From the NCBI GenBank assembly GCA_016808115.1, contig JAEQBH010003944.1, positions 43,089 to 107,088 of the forward strand: a DNA stretch of 64,000 nt. Direction: 5' to 3'. Of the stretch, positions 45,090 to 57,077 are shown one piece after another (the first letter of the stretch is position 1; every line of letters begins with the position of its first letter). Both the position numbers and the translations under genes were made by a program. The stretch is from Tetrastigma voinierianum (Eukaryota; Streptophyta; Magnoliopsida; Vitales; Vitaceae). The notes under the pieces were generated by a model that ran no database searches, had not been told where the DNA came from, and saw only the letters and a list, made by a program, of their open reading frames with translations.

Positions 45090-46235
45090 TTACTAAGTGG
45101 AATGGGATGAAGAAAGAGATCGCGAAGCTTCGCTTTCTAGTGCCTAACTGGCCGCAGGAAGGCGTAGCATCAAAGGTCTGGCGGAAGATATGCCAATGCA
45201 TTCTATTCTAGTATGGAAATGGGAGAAGATCACTATAGATTTTGTGACAGGTCTTCCAATTTAACCTCGCAGGCAACATGATGCTATACGCGTATAGTAG
45301 ATCGATCGACTAAGTCCCGCCATTTTCGCGCTAATGTCAAGATTCTAGAAAAGTTAGCCTAATTGTATGTGGATGAGATAGCAGACTTCATGGGTTCTAG
45401 TTTCGATAGTTTCGTATCGAGACCTCGTGATTCACATCCGTGTTTCGCCTAGTTTGCAAACAACCTTTAGGTACTCGCTCTACATTTTTAAAGACAACAT
45501 TTCATCCTCGCACAAAATGGTCACCATAAGACTATTCAAACGTTAGAGGATATGTCGAGAGCTGTGTGATGGAATTCAAGGATTTGGGATACTCATTTGG
45601 CACTAATGGAGTTCGCCTACAACAACAAACCTATCGTGCCAAGATGATGGCCCCCATTCATGCAATCGTATATAGAAATGTGACTCCACGTGCCGGGATG
45701 AGGTTAGTGAGAGAAGACTAGTATGCCCCGAACTAGGTGCAAATCACTAGAGAAAGTGAAAGTTGCTGTGATAACTCTGAAAATAGCAAGAGATAAGGAC
45801 TGCCAAAAGTTATGCTGAATAAACGCCAGAGATCTCACCAGATGTCGAGATCAGCATTTTAAGATTTCCTCGCAGCGCGGCTTTGAGATTAAAAGTGAGG
45901 CAAAGCCAGGTCCGAGGCAGAGTGGGGACCTTTATAGAGATTTATGTAAAACATATCTGCTATTACCTCAAGAGTTGTCATATTCAAGATAGATCATGTC
46001 ATGTTAATAAAGGGTTATTTCAAGATTCCTCCATGTTAAGAGAAAATTTCATAAAGTTTAAAGGAGGTGTGAGAACTCTCTGATTTATGAGAACACCTAA
46101 AGATTAGACTACAAGGAATGTGTGTTGAGGAGTAAGGTAATTCCTTTGGTTAAAGTCCTATGGAAGAATCATTATATGGCAAATGCTTTGAGCCTTAGTT
46201 TTGATGCTCGCCAAAGATCCAGTTCATTTCAACAA
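45090..46235 (+). pseudogene. Gypsy integrase fragment of family B, opposite orientation
   Basis: Plus-strand traces: KWNGMKKEIAKL near 45105, ITIDFVTGLPI near 45230, KLAQLYVDEIADF near 45350, TTFHPRTK near 45500, the stretch from GTGATGGAATTCAAGG to GGAGTTCGCCTACAAC near 45560-45625 (same as the B integrase in reverse complement) and VLRSKVIPLVKVLWKNH near 46125-46170. It is thus an inverted partner of 40270-41500. It carries more stops than the minus copy. No RT lies to its left. Confidence 0.8.
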
Positions 46236-46259
46236 GGTGCGTTACCTTTCCTCAACCTG

Positions 46260-47040
46260 ATTTCATCTATAATGTAAACGTCCGCATATGAGATTCAGAA
46301 CTGCCTATGTGCATATAGCATGTAACCGCAAAGGGTTATTGAGCATCACAAGCAACAGTAATATTTTTGTGAGTGTAGTCAGATCACTCAGAAACGATAT
46401 CTTATGTACAACCCCAATTGTAATAGAATGGTATGTTAAAAATCCCACTGATCAATAATACAAAGGCACACCCAAAGAAGATATGCCAAAATGGAAATAA
46501 ACAACAAGCTGATCCACACAAAGCGTCTGATATCTCAACTTCACACCCATGCAATACAGACTTCAGAAGAGATGAAACAGAACAAAATGGGTTGATTTTG
46601 TTCCCCTACTGGGTTAAAGGTCCCATGAGAGGAGAAGAAAATATGGAAAGAAGATAGAAGAGGAGAAGAAGAGAAGCAGAAGAAGAAGAGAAGAGAAAAA
46701 GCGTGCTTTCTACTTTTTAACTAAAATCCGACTTATCTGGGTATGTGAGATTAAGGAATCCAAAGCTGTTCGTGAAGAGACCACATTAACCTGATATTCT
46801 TCAAAGCCTCAGAAACCCCAATCAAAGAATAAACATGAACCATCATATTTATAGCTAGATTTTGTGGGAATTAGTGTGGTCTAAAAGTTTGAATTCATAG
46901 ATCTTCACCTAGTATCTATTATGAGTGTTCTACAAACCCAATCCAGCAATATAGAGCATTGATTAATTCTTATTATTTATTATATTATGAACAGAAGAAG
47001 GAAGAGAAATGATACCAAAGAGGAAAAAGAACACTTTGCA
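46260..47040 (+). repeat. Diverged LTR-like stretch related to LTR B
   Basis: Follows the plus-strand chromovirus C-terminus where an LTR is expected. Weak similarities to LTR B in the same relative order: AATATTTTTG, GATATGCCAAAATGG, the purine run GAAGATAGAAGAGGAGAAG, GAATTCATAGATCTTCACCTAG and GAGAAATGATACCAAAGA. No clean ends. The call is tentative. Confidence 0.4.
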
Positions 47041-50000
47041 CTATGGTACTGCAGATTGAATAAAAATATCTGACATCATCTAATAAATAACTGGTACTCA
47101 AATGATACAAGAAGGTAATCACTGCACTGCCCAATTAACTAAACTAAAATGTGTACTTCCATCTAGTGCACCCTGTGATTTAATCCACCCGCCCAGATTA
47201 ATATTTTATTATTGGCTTCCAATCACACAACACTCAGAATAGAAACTGGTCAAATGAGATTAAGAGATCCACTAAGACTGGAATCATGAAAACACCAAGA
47301 GGACTGTCACCCTGTTGATGCATCTGCTCAGTGAATATGCCATGAATCGTCAGCTCAACATATATGTTAAGGGGGCATTAATGCCCTCGCCTATCGCTGA
47401 GGTGCTGCAAACAAACATGAAAACAGTAATCACCTGGTTGGTAGCACAAAAAGGTGAGAAACAACCGGTCAGCGTCATTGCGGGTTAAGAAAACAACTAG
47501 TTTTACGCTTATTAATTAAAGACCAGAAAAATCCAATTTTTCTCGTACAAAACACACGCTAAAATCCAATTGTCTTCAGATTCCTGACGCGAAACTATCA
47601 TCTCCCGTTGTCCGTCTCCAAATCTAGCATCGAATCCATTAATTTGACAAGTCCTGTCCACGCTTCGAGGCACCAGTACTCGTGCCGCAAAATAATATTT
47701 CAGTTAACAAAGTCAAGAGAGGGGCCATGTACCGCGCGCACAGGCGTCGAGAGAAGATGAAATGACGCCAGATCGTCACGTCAAAACTGCATACAGCGCA
47801 CTTCGGGACTTTATCACGGCGACAAACAATAAAGAATGCTTCCACTCAGAGACCGTTAGAAACGAGGAGAAGATGCAAGTGCCAGAAATGGAGTTTGATT
47901 TTGTAGAGGAGAAGAACCCTCCATATCCTTTCAGAGATCCCATCTGTCTGGGTCTGTCGATGCTAAACATGCAGAAAGTCGCTTCTGTTATTATCTGAGC
48001 AAACATGTGGCCCTGCTTGAGAGTTCTGGCTGTCCCGTGATAGTTTCATCCCAATGTTTGAGACACCTGAGTTAAGGTTTGAATGTTTGAGTTGGTCTGA
48101 TCGGAGGAAGCTGGATCGGCCAAGTCCCAAAACTGGATCCATCAAGGAAATTTTTATATTCTTTCGATCATCCGTGATACCCAACTGATCATCAGGCTGG
48201 AACAGTTAATAAATTTGAAGGTTAATAGCAACAAGAGACTAATGGTGAATTCTGCCCCATCCAGAGGACCCATGAGGAAGGGTCACCGTGGACAACTACT
48301 ACTGCCAAAGACTGAAACCGCTTTTTAAAGAATAATCATAAATGTCCATGTGTCACATTTGAACAACAGATGAGCATTGATGATTTGATCAAAGAAACAC
48401 AGGTTTACTATTGAGTCCTTCATAAGATAGAGGATACCACAAATTATATGGGAAATATACTGTAAGGTTACCTGGAGCTGAAATTGATTTGTCCATCATG
48501 AATAGTAATCGGTACAACTGATAGAGATCAGGTTTATTCACATTTTATCCAGACGGCGATGGTTGCCGAACAGCATGCAATGCATCAGGGAATGAGAACA
48601 AAAACATAGTCAGTATATTATATAACTGTGGTAAAGAAACATAATGCTCTTCGATTTGTAATGTTCAGAAGCTGCAAAACACTCAGATTAATATGATGTC
48701 ACAAATCATGGTAGAATATATTCCAGTGAGAAATGGTCTGAGATGAGAATCAGACGGCTCAATTATATAAATATACCAGTAAATGCTGGAGTGATGATCG
48801 TGTTTCAGTCACTGGTCCACCCGCATAATGATATCAACAATCACACAAAAAATCAGATTTGAGTAAATATACACATTATATCACTGAAAATGATCATGAA
48901 ATGAGAACATCATAAAACTGTGGTAAATTATAAATTAAAGAGTACTTATTACAGAAAATCTGGTTGAAAATCAACAAAGTGAAAGAATTTCTATTTGATT
49001 AGTCTCTGATGATCCAGTCGGAGACGTCCAAATAGATCGTCTTCAATGAAACCATGATTCTTATAGCTTCCAAAGAAACTGAGGGTAGTCCCAATATTTT
49101 TAAACCACCTATACTTCGTGAGGGTAAGTTCAAAAACACAAGAATTGTTTCAAAAAATACTTTCCATATTGTTTTCAAAGTGAGAGTCATGAGACCTGAC
49201 GGGTCAACCATCATCAGAGATCAAGAATCACACTTATTGAATGCTATTTGTTACTATTACGTAATTAGTGGAGATAACTTACGAGGTGAGATCTCACTTC
49301 ATCAATATATCACCCCGCTTGGTATATTACTCAAAAATGTGTCAAGATCACTCTTCGAAAACCCATTTGAAGAAAGTCGGTCATGGTCGGTTTCAGCTGG
49401 GATACAAAATGAACACGTAACTTCTCTACTATGCAAACAGAGCAAACTATTAACCTTTGAAACATGGTATATAATAGATTATCAGATGATATTATTTATA
49501 ATTCGGCGTATCAATATCATATATGTTATATTATTTTCGACAGGTTTGAAGGCTGGCAGAGCTCTCACAAAGACTCCCGCCTGAGTCGACGTCGTCAATC
49601 ACATTCATGGCAGTCAGTCGACGTGGATTAACGACATCTCCGGTTTTCAACATTATTTACTTGATTGCAACCCATATTTGAAAGCGTTAAATGGTCATGA
49701 TTTAAACCACATCGAAAGTGGTTAACGGTTAGCGGTAAAGCAATGGAGCTGGAATCATCGTCCGCGAGTTTAGGCAAACACTGTTTTGAATTACAAACCA
49801 TGTTTCAGCGCGCGCGGCAAGCGTGAAGAATATTTAAAACAAGCCTAACAAAACCTTTTTTAGTTCAAGCAAAGACACCGCCGAGGTATTCTCGCAGATA
49901 CACTGCAGCAGCACAGATACCATCCATGCACGATTTGTCTTCTAAGAACCAAGGTTGGCGCATCATGGCAATGCGAAAGGAGATTCGGCACGATGTGAGA

Positions 50001-51480
50001 GTGACAGGTTGAATGCTAATCAAATATGGTGATGAGATCAGTCAATCCAACACATTACGAATGTACGGAGTGAAGCACAGTTCCTTCCGTTCAGTACAGT
50101 TTAATCAAACCAAACACCGCGATTCGTCGATGCCCGTGTTCCCGTGGTTCACTGAGGCACAAACAAAGCGCGAAAGGCCTAGCGGTTGATTGACTGATAT
50201 GGTTAGTTAAAATTTTAAAAAATCAACCATCGATGGTTTAGCTATCTACGCCCGGTTTGTTTTAGCAACGCTCTGGTTCGCTCCGCCACGGAAGACGCGT
50301 TTTGAGCTCAAAGCCTCCATGATGTTATAATATAAACTAGCAAGAATTTGAGAAGAGTTTATAAAACCTTGAGCAAGAGATTTGAGTGTTGCCTGAGAAA
50401 ATCCCACATATGGAAGCAAAAGAAAAGAAGAGCAAGTTTCTGGAAATGATCTTAAAGAAAGTTTTGAAAGGCCAGATATCAAACATTTATAAGATATTCT
50501 ACTCCAGTCCCGCTTAGTCATTTATTTTGTGTTTGAAAAACTATTTTCCTGTGCAGTACTTACCTGGCGCTGGAGCAGATGATAGATCTAATTGGTCTTG
50601 AATCATAGCAAAAAGACAAATACATATAAAAACAGTCCTGAGTCATAATGGAAGTATATAAAGGTAAGATCATAAAGGCAAAGAAACACTGAGCCTGAGG
50701 TTCAATGGAAGAATATTAAAATGGTTGCCAGCTTTCAAAGAAAGCAAACAGTGGCAAGACTGAATGTCCATTGTGAACCATGGATGTCCAGATTTATCAA
50801 CCTACAGAGCCAGACTTACTACAATAGTATACTGTCAGATCTGCAAACTGGGAAGTGAGAGTTTGAAAGCAATGAGGTGAGTTTTTAGTGCACACGGTCA
50901 TTCCATACACTCTACTGCAGAGGCAACTACTGGGATTTCAGGATAACAAGACACTCTGTCCTCAGCAGAGGTAAAAGGTGAAAGAAGATGTCAAGACATT
51001 TGGTGATCCCAAAGTCCTTTACTGATGCCATTGGTTATTGATCTGAGGTCCCAATCGCACAAGTCCATATCGATTTCACATAACTACATCTATATTTAGT
51101 TATTTCTCCACAAGATATTGAACGAGGACAAGATATTTCTGTGATTCTGAAAGCTACAATCAATTACTTACAAGAAATCAAGATATACGGTGGTCACCGG
51201 GATATCACATATAAACCATCCCAATGTTAGTCTAAAGATGAGCTGATAGTTTTCTATGGTGGTACTATAATTATGAGGTCACAAAAACACATGATTTATC
51301 ACTTTCAACAACTCAAAGATTATGTCTGATAAGAGTGCTTCACTATGAAATGCATGGTTGTCCACATTATATAAATATAATATTCTGTGGTCTTGTATGA
51401 ATCTGCTGACAAGTGATAGAGTCCTCCATCTTTACAGTGAGATTAATAGATGTTCAAATTCTTCATCTCATGGAGTTTCG
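47041..51480. other. Unclassified block, no element recognised
   Basis: About 4.4 kb with no LTR, RT or transposase motif I can recognise, and a visibly different texture: many CTG and CAG triplets, few A/T runs, several CG-rich patches (near 47700, 49590 and 49810). It contains the longest open frame in the window and a 78-codon frame (47762-47998) with an acidic, non-repetitive product. It could be a host gene with short exons, an older unrecognised element, or an insert from elsewhere. Confidence 0.4.
49054..49584 (+). CDS. Longest open frame, 176 codons, unknown product
   Basis: ATG at 49054, stop at 49582-49584. I do not recognise the product. It begins MILIASKETEGSPNIFKPPI, has a basic middle (KNTFHIVFKVRVMRPDGS), and a mixed interior with no low-complexity run; residues about 140-165 (YQMILFIIRRINIIYVILF) are hydrophobic and could form a membrane segment. 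A 176-codon frame is rare in this AT-rich window where every known gene is broken, but a single chance frame in 64 kb cannot be excluded. No clear TATA or splice evidence. A shorter minus-strand frame overlaps its start. Confidence 0.25.
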   Translation: MILIASKETEGSPNIFKPPILREGKFKNTRIVSKNTFHIVFKVRVMRPDGSTIIRDQESHLLNAICYYYVISGDNLRGEISLHQYITPLGILLKNVSRSLFENPFEESRSWSVSAGIQNEHVTSLLCKQSKLLTFETWYIIDYQMILFIIRRINIIYVILFSTGLKAGRALTKTPA

Positions 51481-51489
51481 ATCAACTCA

Positions 51490-52097
51490 AGATCTGGTAT
51501 CTCTCACGCAAAGTAAGCCTTCCCATTTAAAGGGATTCCACCTTTCTCTCCTAATCATCGAGTTTCTCAACGCCTCCAATCGCCTATAAAAACCCCTTTT
51601 CCCTCCTTTCTTCATGTCTATCTCTCCCTCTCTCCCTTCATTCTTTCTTCCCTCTTCATTTTGATTCACCAATTGATCCAAAAGATTTAAGCTCTCAATT
51701 TCCTGGTCTCAATGTTCTCAAGTCTCATTCTATTTTTCCTTAATTACTTTTCTTATTTTCTTGTTTTATCTTTCCCATTATTTCCTCCACTTGAGACTTG
51801 GAAAAATATGAGCTATTCAATAGTGCACCACATGTCATGCCATGTGTCACTCCCCTAAGATGCCAAGTGAAATCCACAAGATCATGCCATGTGTCACCCG
51901 ACACTCGATACCTCGAAAAATATGAAATTTCTACTGTCTCGGAATCCAATGAAATTCGACAGGGTAATTAGATTTCACGAGAAGAATTTAATGGTGAAGT
52001 CCATGTCATCATCTGAGATCTAAAAAATTTCCGGTTTCCAACCGAAATTACCGTTTTACCATTTTTTAGAAAAATTGATTTTTTCTTGGGTTTTACA
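51490..52097 (-). repeat. Family-G LTR 5' part, minus strand
   Basis: In minus direction starts TGTAAAACCCAAGAAAAAA at 52097, with TGGTAAAACGGTAATTTCGG next, then the GTGACACATGGC and CCATGTGTC stretches (51840-51895) that also occur in the composites at 9.2 and 11.0 kb. The left limit is soft; a CT-rich leader-like run lies at 51580-51680. No polyprotein adjoins the right end. Confidence 0.65.
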
Positions 52098-52645
52098 CGA
52101 TCCCTTTAGCATTTCACATGGATCGCTACAATACCAACATGTGGTTTTTCTTTTCTTTGCTGATAATGTTGTAGTCAACCTCCAATATTGAAGTGTTCTC
52201 CTTGCTGTGGACAATAAATAACTAAGCTAGTTGTTGTTGGTGCATCATGATTTACCGTAAGTACTATATGTAAATATATATTAATGTACTTTTAAAGATA
52301 ATTACTACAATTACAAACAAAGAGATTGTCACCCAATGGACCTCTAAAATCAAATAAATAAATAATTATTTGTTTTTATAAAAATTAATTTACTGAAATA
52401 AATTGAATAATCACATCTATTTATACTAATAATAATCACATATAAAAATCATATGTAATAATTATATTCTAAAATTTATAATTTTCATATGCTGGAATTT
52501 GGATCTACTTTTATATTCTTATAGTTTTTTTTTTATAGAATATGGCTATCCCCATCCCTAGCCACCCCCACCATTATTTATTTTAAACTCTTAAGTATTA
52601 TGTGTAATTCATATGCTACAATATATAAAAATATATATTTATGTA

Positions 52646-52803
52646 TAATAATTAATCATCTAATAAATAAATAAATGTTAAAATTTGAAATAAAATTTTA
52701 TAAATTTATTTTATTTTTAAAATATAATAATTAATCATCTAATAAATAAATAAATGTTAAAATTTGAAATAAAATTTATAAATTCTTATTTTTATTTTTA
52801 AAA
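52646..52803. repeat. 79-bp tandem duplication
   Basis: TAATAATTAATCATCTAATA starts at 52646 and again at 52725; both units continue with AATAAATGTTAAAATTTGAA. The units are nearly identical, so the duplication is recent. Confidence 0.85.
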
Positions 52804-53086
52804 TAATTTTATCGATTGATTTTACAAAATTATTATTAACTTACTAATTTAAAATAGATTAATTTTTAATACAAAAATACATTCATCTATAATACTAATA
52901 TTATAATACAAAAAGTAAATTTAAAATTTTACTAATGTTGCATATATAATTTATTTTCTTTGTATTTATAAATATGGATCTAGTTTTATATTTTAAAATT
53001 TTATAGAATATTAAAATAAATTTCTAAAAATAAAAATAAAAATGTTACCTGAATAGTAAAAATTATCATATTAACATTACTTTACT

Positions 53087-53108
53087 TATATATATATATA
53101 TATATATA
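53087..53108. repeat. TA microsatellite
   Basis: Eleven TA units. Confidence 0.9.
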
Positions 53109-54663
53109 AATGTTAATATCTAAAATTACTTTTTTTAAAGGAATGTAAAAGACATAATAGATAATATTAATATTTTTTTTTCAGAAGATAATATTAATTT
53201 ATTTACCTAGAAAATAACAAATGAAAATATTTAAAAGTATAATTATAAATGTTAGGTTATTTGGTTTATTATTGTGATTATTACATTTTTTACAAACGAC
53301 TATTAAATCATTTTTGTCAAAATATAAAAATAATAATATAAATATTTTTAATATATAACTCTTACCTATCTTCAAAGATTTTTAAATTAAATAATGGTAA
53401 AAATTATCATTGCTAATTTTTTGTTGAATGAAACGAAAGTTATATTAATATTTTTTTATATTATTTCTATTTATAAATAAATAAAAATTAGCTCTTTTTA
53501 TATTTTTTATTTATATTTAATATTCTATAAAATTTTTAAAAATACTAGTAAATGTATACGTGCATATGCACGTGAAATAATATAATAAATAAGTAAATTT
53601 ATGATTTTATTTTTTATGAATTGAAACTAATTAGAAGTGATTACATTTTTAATTACATATAAAATCAAATTTAAAAATTATTGGGATGAGCCCATCATGC
53701 CTAGTTTATGGTAGAGGTAAATGGCATAACGTTTTAAAGAAGTTAAAGGCCACAGGGAGGGGTTCCAAATTTGACACCTTTTCAACATTAAATTTCCAAT
53801 AAATTAAAGTGACCTTAAACCAAAAATAGAACCAACCGAATCAAAACTAATCTGAATTAAAAAATTTGTGGTTTGGAGAGAGAAATATAGAGAAAAATTA
53901 TGAAAATAAAATGGAAAATCTGGTGTTAATATGGAAGAGAACTAGAATGAATTGTAACCGCAAATCAGGCTGAAAATTGAATTGAATCCTATATTAATTC
54001 CTTAAAGAAACGGTCAATGAAATTGGCTTGCAAGTAGATAAATTTAGGACATCAAAAAATTCAAAAAATTCGACTAAACACAATTTCTTGGGTTTAGCCT
54101 TTTAGGACATCAAAATCCCATTTAAAAAATTAGGTGGGTTTGTCGTGAATAGGAAATTCCCATACCTACATACCTACATCGTTTAGCTTTTATTTGTATT
54201 TCGTACTTTATTTTTAAATTTTGTTTACTTATTATATTAAAATTAATAGATCTTATAAATAAATGAAATACTATAATTTTTTATATTTTATTTTATTAAA
54301 AATAATTTTTTATCATTATTAAATATTGAAATAAAAATAATAAATTTAAAACATTTTTTATATAATTGAGGTAAAGTTAGACTAAACAATACTGGATTAA
54401 TCTCAAACTTACTAAAAAACTGATTATATTAATTACATCCCGTGACAAGGATGTGAGAAAACTCAAAAACTTGTCTTGTTACTATCCCTATCTTATGATA
54501 AAAAAAAACATATCTTGTTGTTATCCTATCTTAATACCACCAAAAGATTTATTTGACCATGATTGATTATTTTAAAAATACTTTGCTTGTGCAAATACCT
54601 GAAAGAAAAAATATTGAGTAAGTAGATAAATTTGCTCAGTCCAGAATAGTTACTTTAGTTAAT

Positions 54664-54730
54664 GATACGTGTGGATCGGCTGAGAGGCGTTTCATGAAAA
54701 AGAAACGCTTCCACCTCTGTGATACGTGGG
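54664..54730 (+). promoter_or_regulatory. Paired ACGTG motifs flanking a hairpin, possible promoter
   Basis: GATACGTGTGG at 54664-54674 and GATACGTGGG at 54721-54730 resemble ABRE/G-box cores bound by bZIP or bHLH factors. Between them GCGTTTC (54687-54693) pairs with GAAACGC (54702-54708) over an 8-nt loop, extendable by three pairs including one G-T. A TTATATATT stretch near 54820 could be the TATA box of the downstream candidate gene. Function is inferred. Confidence 0.35.
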
Positions 54731-54896
54731 ATTTGCTGCCTGATTTGATTTGATATTGCCATCCGTTTCCTTAGTTATTGTCAAAGATTTATATTTGATG
54801 TTGTTATTTTTAGTGATTTCTTATATATTTCTTCCACAGTTCCACAGTTCCAAAGAGACACGAAATAAAGAAATAAAGAAAGAGAGAAAGAGAGAA

Positions 54897-55357
54897 ATGA
54901 ATCCACCGCAAACCCAGTCCATGGAGATTTCCAACAGTTTGCCGCCAACACAGTCCATGGAGATTTCTAGTAAAACAAACAACATTCAGGGAGATGACGA
55001 GCTGGTGCGTAATGACAAGCTGCAATACTAAATATTATTCATCTCTTTCCATTTCGTTGTCCTCAATCCTTCATCTTTCCATACATTTGTCCCCAATTCT
55101 TCTTCACTTTTATTGCTCAATTTTATTTATTCATTCATTTTTTTTTGTTGTTTAATTTTAGTTTTTTGTTGTTATGAATTTTTTTTTGTGGTGTAGTTGC
55201 TCATGCTGGTATACTTGTGCGAGCAGTTGCATTGATTTCTTCTGTACCAATTGCATTGATTTCTTCTATACCGACCTTTGCTCTGGTCTCTGGAACTGAG
55301 AGGCGCTCATGGAAACTATTTTCTTTTTACCATCATGATTCTCAGTATCTTGTATAG
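54897..55357 (+). CDS. Candidate small spliced gene, unknown product
   Basis: I do not recognise a family. Exon 1 54897-55008 starts at an ATG after a purine-rich leader (AGAAAGAGAGAAAGAGAGAA) and reads MNPPQTQSMEISNSLPPTQS then MEISSKTNNIQGDDEL. A donor C/GTAATG at 55009 and an acceptor GTGTAG/TT ending at 55196 would join in phase to exon 2, 55197-55357: AHAGILVRAVALISSVPIAL then ISSIPTFALVSGTERRSW and a stop, 90 residues in all. Exon 2 is hydrophobic in the middle. Each exon has an in-frame internal duplication (PPQTQSMEIS/PPTQSMEIS; IALISS repeated). Alternatively exon 2 ends at a GTATAG donor (55352) and joins a third open stretch at 55461-55550. It could be a gene fragment. Confidence 0.35.
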
Positions 55358-55460
55358 CTTTTTCTTTTACTCGTAATCTATTGTAAGTCCGTTTTCTTTT
55401 TTAAATTTCACAATCTATGGGATTATATTTCCTTGATATCTCTATGGATATTATTTCAGT

Positions 55461-55550
55461 TTCAGCCTCCAACGGCAATCACTTTGTTTGTTTTGGCCTT
55501 TGGGAAACGTGATGCCCTAGATAGAAATGAGAGAAGACAAGTAGGATGAT
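55461..55550 (+). CDS. Possible third exon of the candidate gene
   Basis: After a good acceptor (ATTATTTCAG ending near 55460) an open stretch reads FQPPTAITLFVLAFGKRDAL then DRNERRQVG and a stop. It is in phase with a GTATAG donor at 55352 in exon 2. The splice sites are only inferred; transcript evidence would decide between this and the earlier stop. Confidence 0.25.
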
Positions 55551-55557
55551 AATGAGA

Positions 55558-55970
55558 TTGTGGATGCCTATGTAATTATTCTCTTTGAATCTCTGTTTTG
55601 TTTTGGATACAAGGAATCACTTTCTTGTTATGTTGTAATTATAATTGGAAAAACAAGCGGTGAAGTTGAGAAGGAAAACTAATGAATAAATTGGATTAGG
55701 GCAATTAAATAAAATTTCTGAGTTCTCTTTATAACACACAAAGATCCTCTGATACCACACACCTAAATGGTCACTGTTCATCAGAAACAGGCATGTACAT
55801 AGTAATATGCACATATTGATGATTTCCAGGCTTTAAGCTCCTCTCTCTTTTTGCAAGAAAAGAAAATAAATATCTCTTTCTCTCTCTTTGTTCTTTGGTA
55901 AGAAAAAATAAAACCAAGAGATTGATTCTTAAAAAACGATTTGAAAGCGACCTACAATGAAGTCTCTTTC
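55558..55970. other. Spacer before duplication copy 2
   Basis: No gene recognised; short minus-strand frames (65-73 codons) lack domains. Ends at the duplication boundary near 55971. Confidence 0.5.
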
Positions 55971-56350
55971 CTCTTTGCTGGGGTGGCAACATGGGGCATA
56001 GGCTCTTTTAGGCAAAATGAACTTCATTGTTTTTGTGTTTTTGTTTTACTCAAAATGACTTCATTTTTATTTTTAACTTAAATGACTTCATTTTTGATTA
56101 CCCATTATGGGGATTATTTATTTTAAGCTCAATTCTTGATGGACCTAGAAGGAAGCAATGAAGGACATATTCCAGGATATGTTCAATTGAAGTGATGCAA
56201 AGGGACCTAGTAATGAAAACCACGATTTGATTAAAATACCTTTCGAAAAATAAATTTTAGAAATTTAACTTTTCATCCATTTTGACCTCATTTAAAAAAA
56301 AAAATATATCCTCAATATTTTCTTGTAAAATAAGGCTTTCTTTTCAAAGA

Positions 56351-56373
56351 AATATATATATATATATATATAA
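56351..56373. repeat. TA microsatellite
   Basis: ATATATATATATATATATAT in copy 2; copy 1 has only a short TATATAATATAAATA at the same place, so the repeat has expanded or contracted since duplication. Confidence 0.8.
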
Positions 56374-57077
56374 ATACATGAAATAGCAAAGGACATTTTT
56401 GTCCACAATGAGTCATTCTTCAAGCAAAAACATGGAGAGGGTCTTTACAAATTTAAAGTTATTTGAGTTCTTCTAACCAAATATTTTTAAACAAAACCAA
56501 TTCCTTGAAATTCTGAGATGATAGCAAGCTTGTTTTCTGGAATAGGTTAAGTTAGCTTATACAATTAATGTTGGAATATTATATAATATATTATATTAAT
56601 AATTTCTTCCTTTTATAGATGTTTGATTTCTTCTGGAAATAGAAATTTACGGTGAGAACAAATAATTTTGTTACTTAATGGTTTGAAATAATATTATAAC
56701 TATTTAAATTTTTTTATAGAAATGATAAATTTTCCGAAAAATTATATATTATGATCTCATATATAGAAAATTATCTATATATATAAACTCGCTAAAAATT
56801 AAGGAGGTTACGAGTTTTATATTTTTAGGCTATAATCTTATCTTGGAGTACATTTTTTGTAAAGTGATATTTTGGTTATTTACTATTTAAACAGTTAATT
56901 ATTTCATATTAGGTTATGAAAGATAAGTGAAGCAGGATATTTATTTTGAACTCATTATGCTTTTCTTCTCACACACTTGTAATTAGGAAATATAATACGT
57001 GGAGGTGCTCCATCTTTAGTCGGGAGGAGTCACAATATGGGAGGTGTTTCATCTTTAGTTTGATACCTGGTGTTTCA

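Larger units (their letters stand above)
52098..54640. other. Very AT-rich intergenic DNA
   Basis: No gene or element domain. Contains a 79-bp tandem duplication (52646-52803), a TA run (53087-53108) and a 16-bp palindrome ACGTGCATATGCACGT at 53558-53573. Confidence 0.6.

Noticed and set aside
47281..47480. Possible bacterial contamination suggested by the local codon-like texture
   Set aside because: No ribosome-binding-site and gene arrangement, no recognisable bacterial protein, and the flanks grade into plant repeat DNA.
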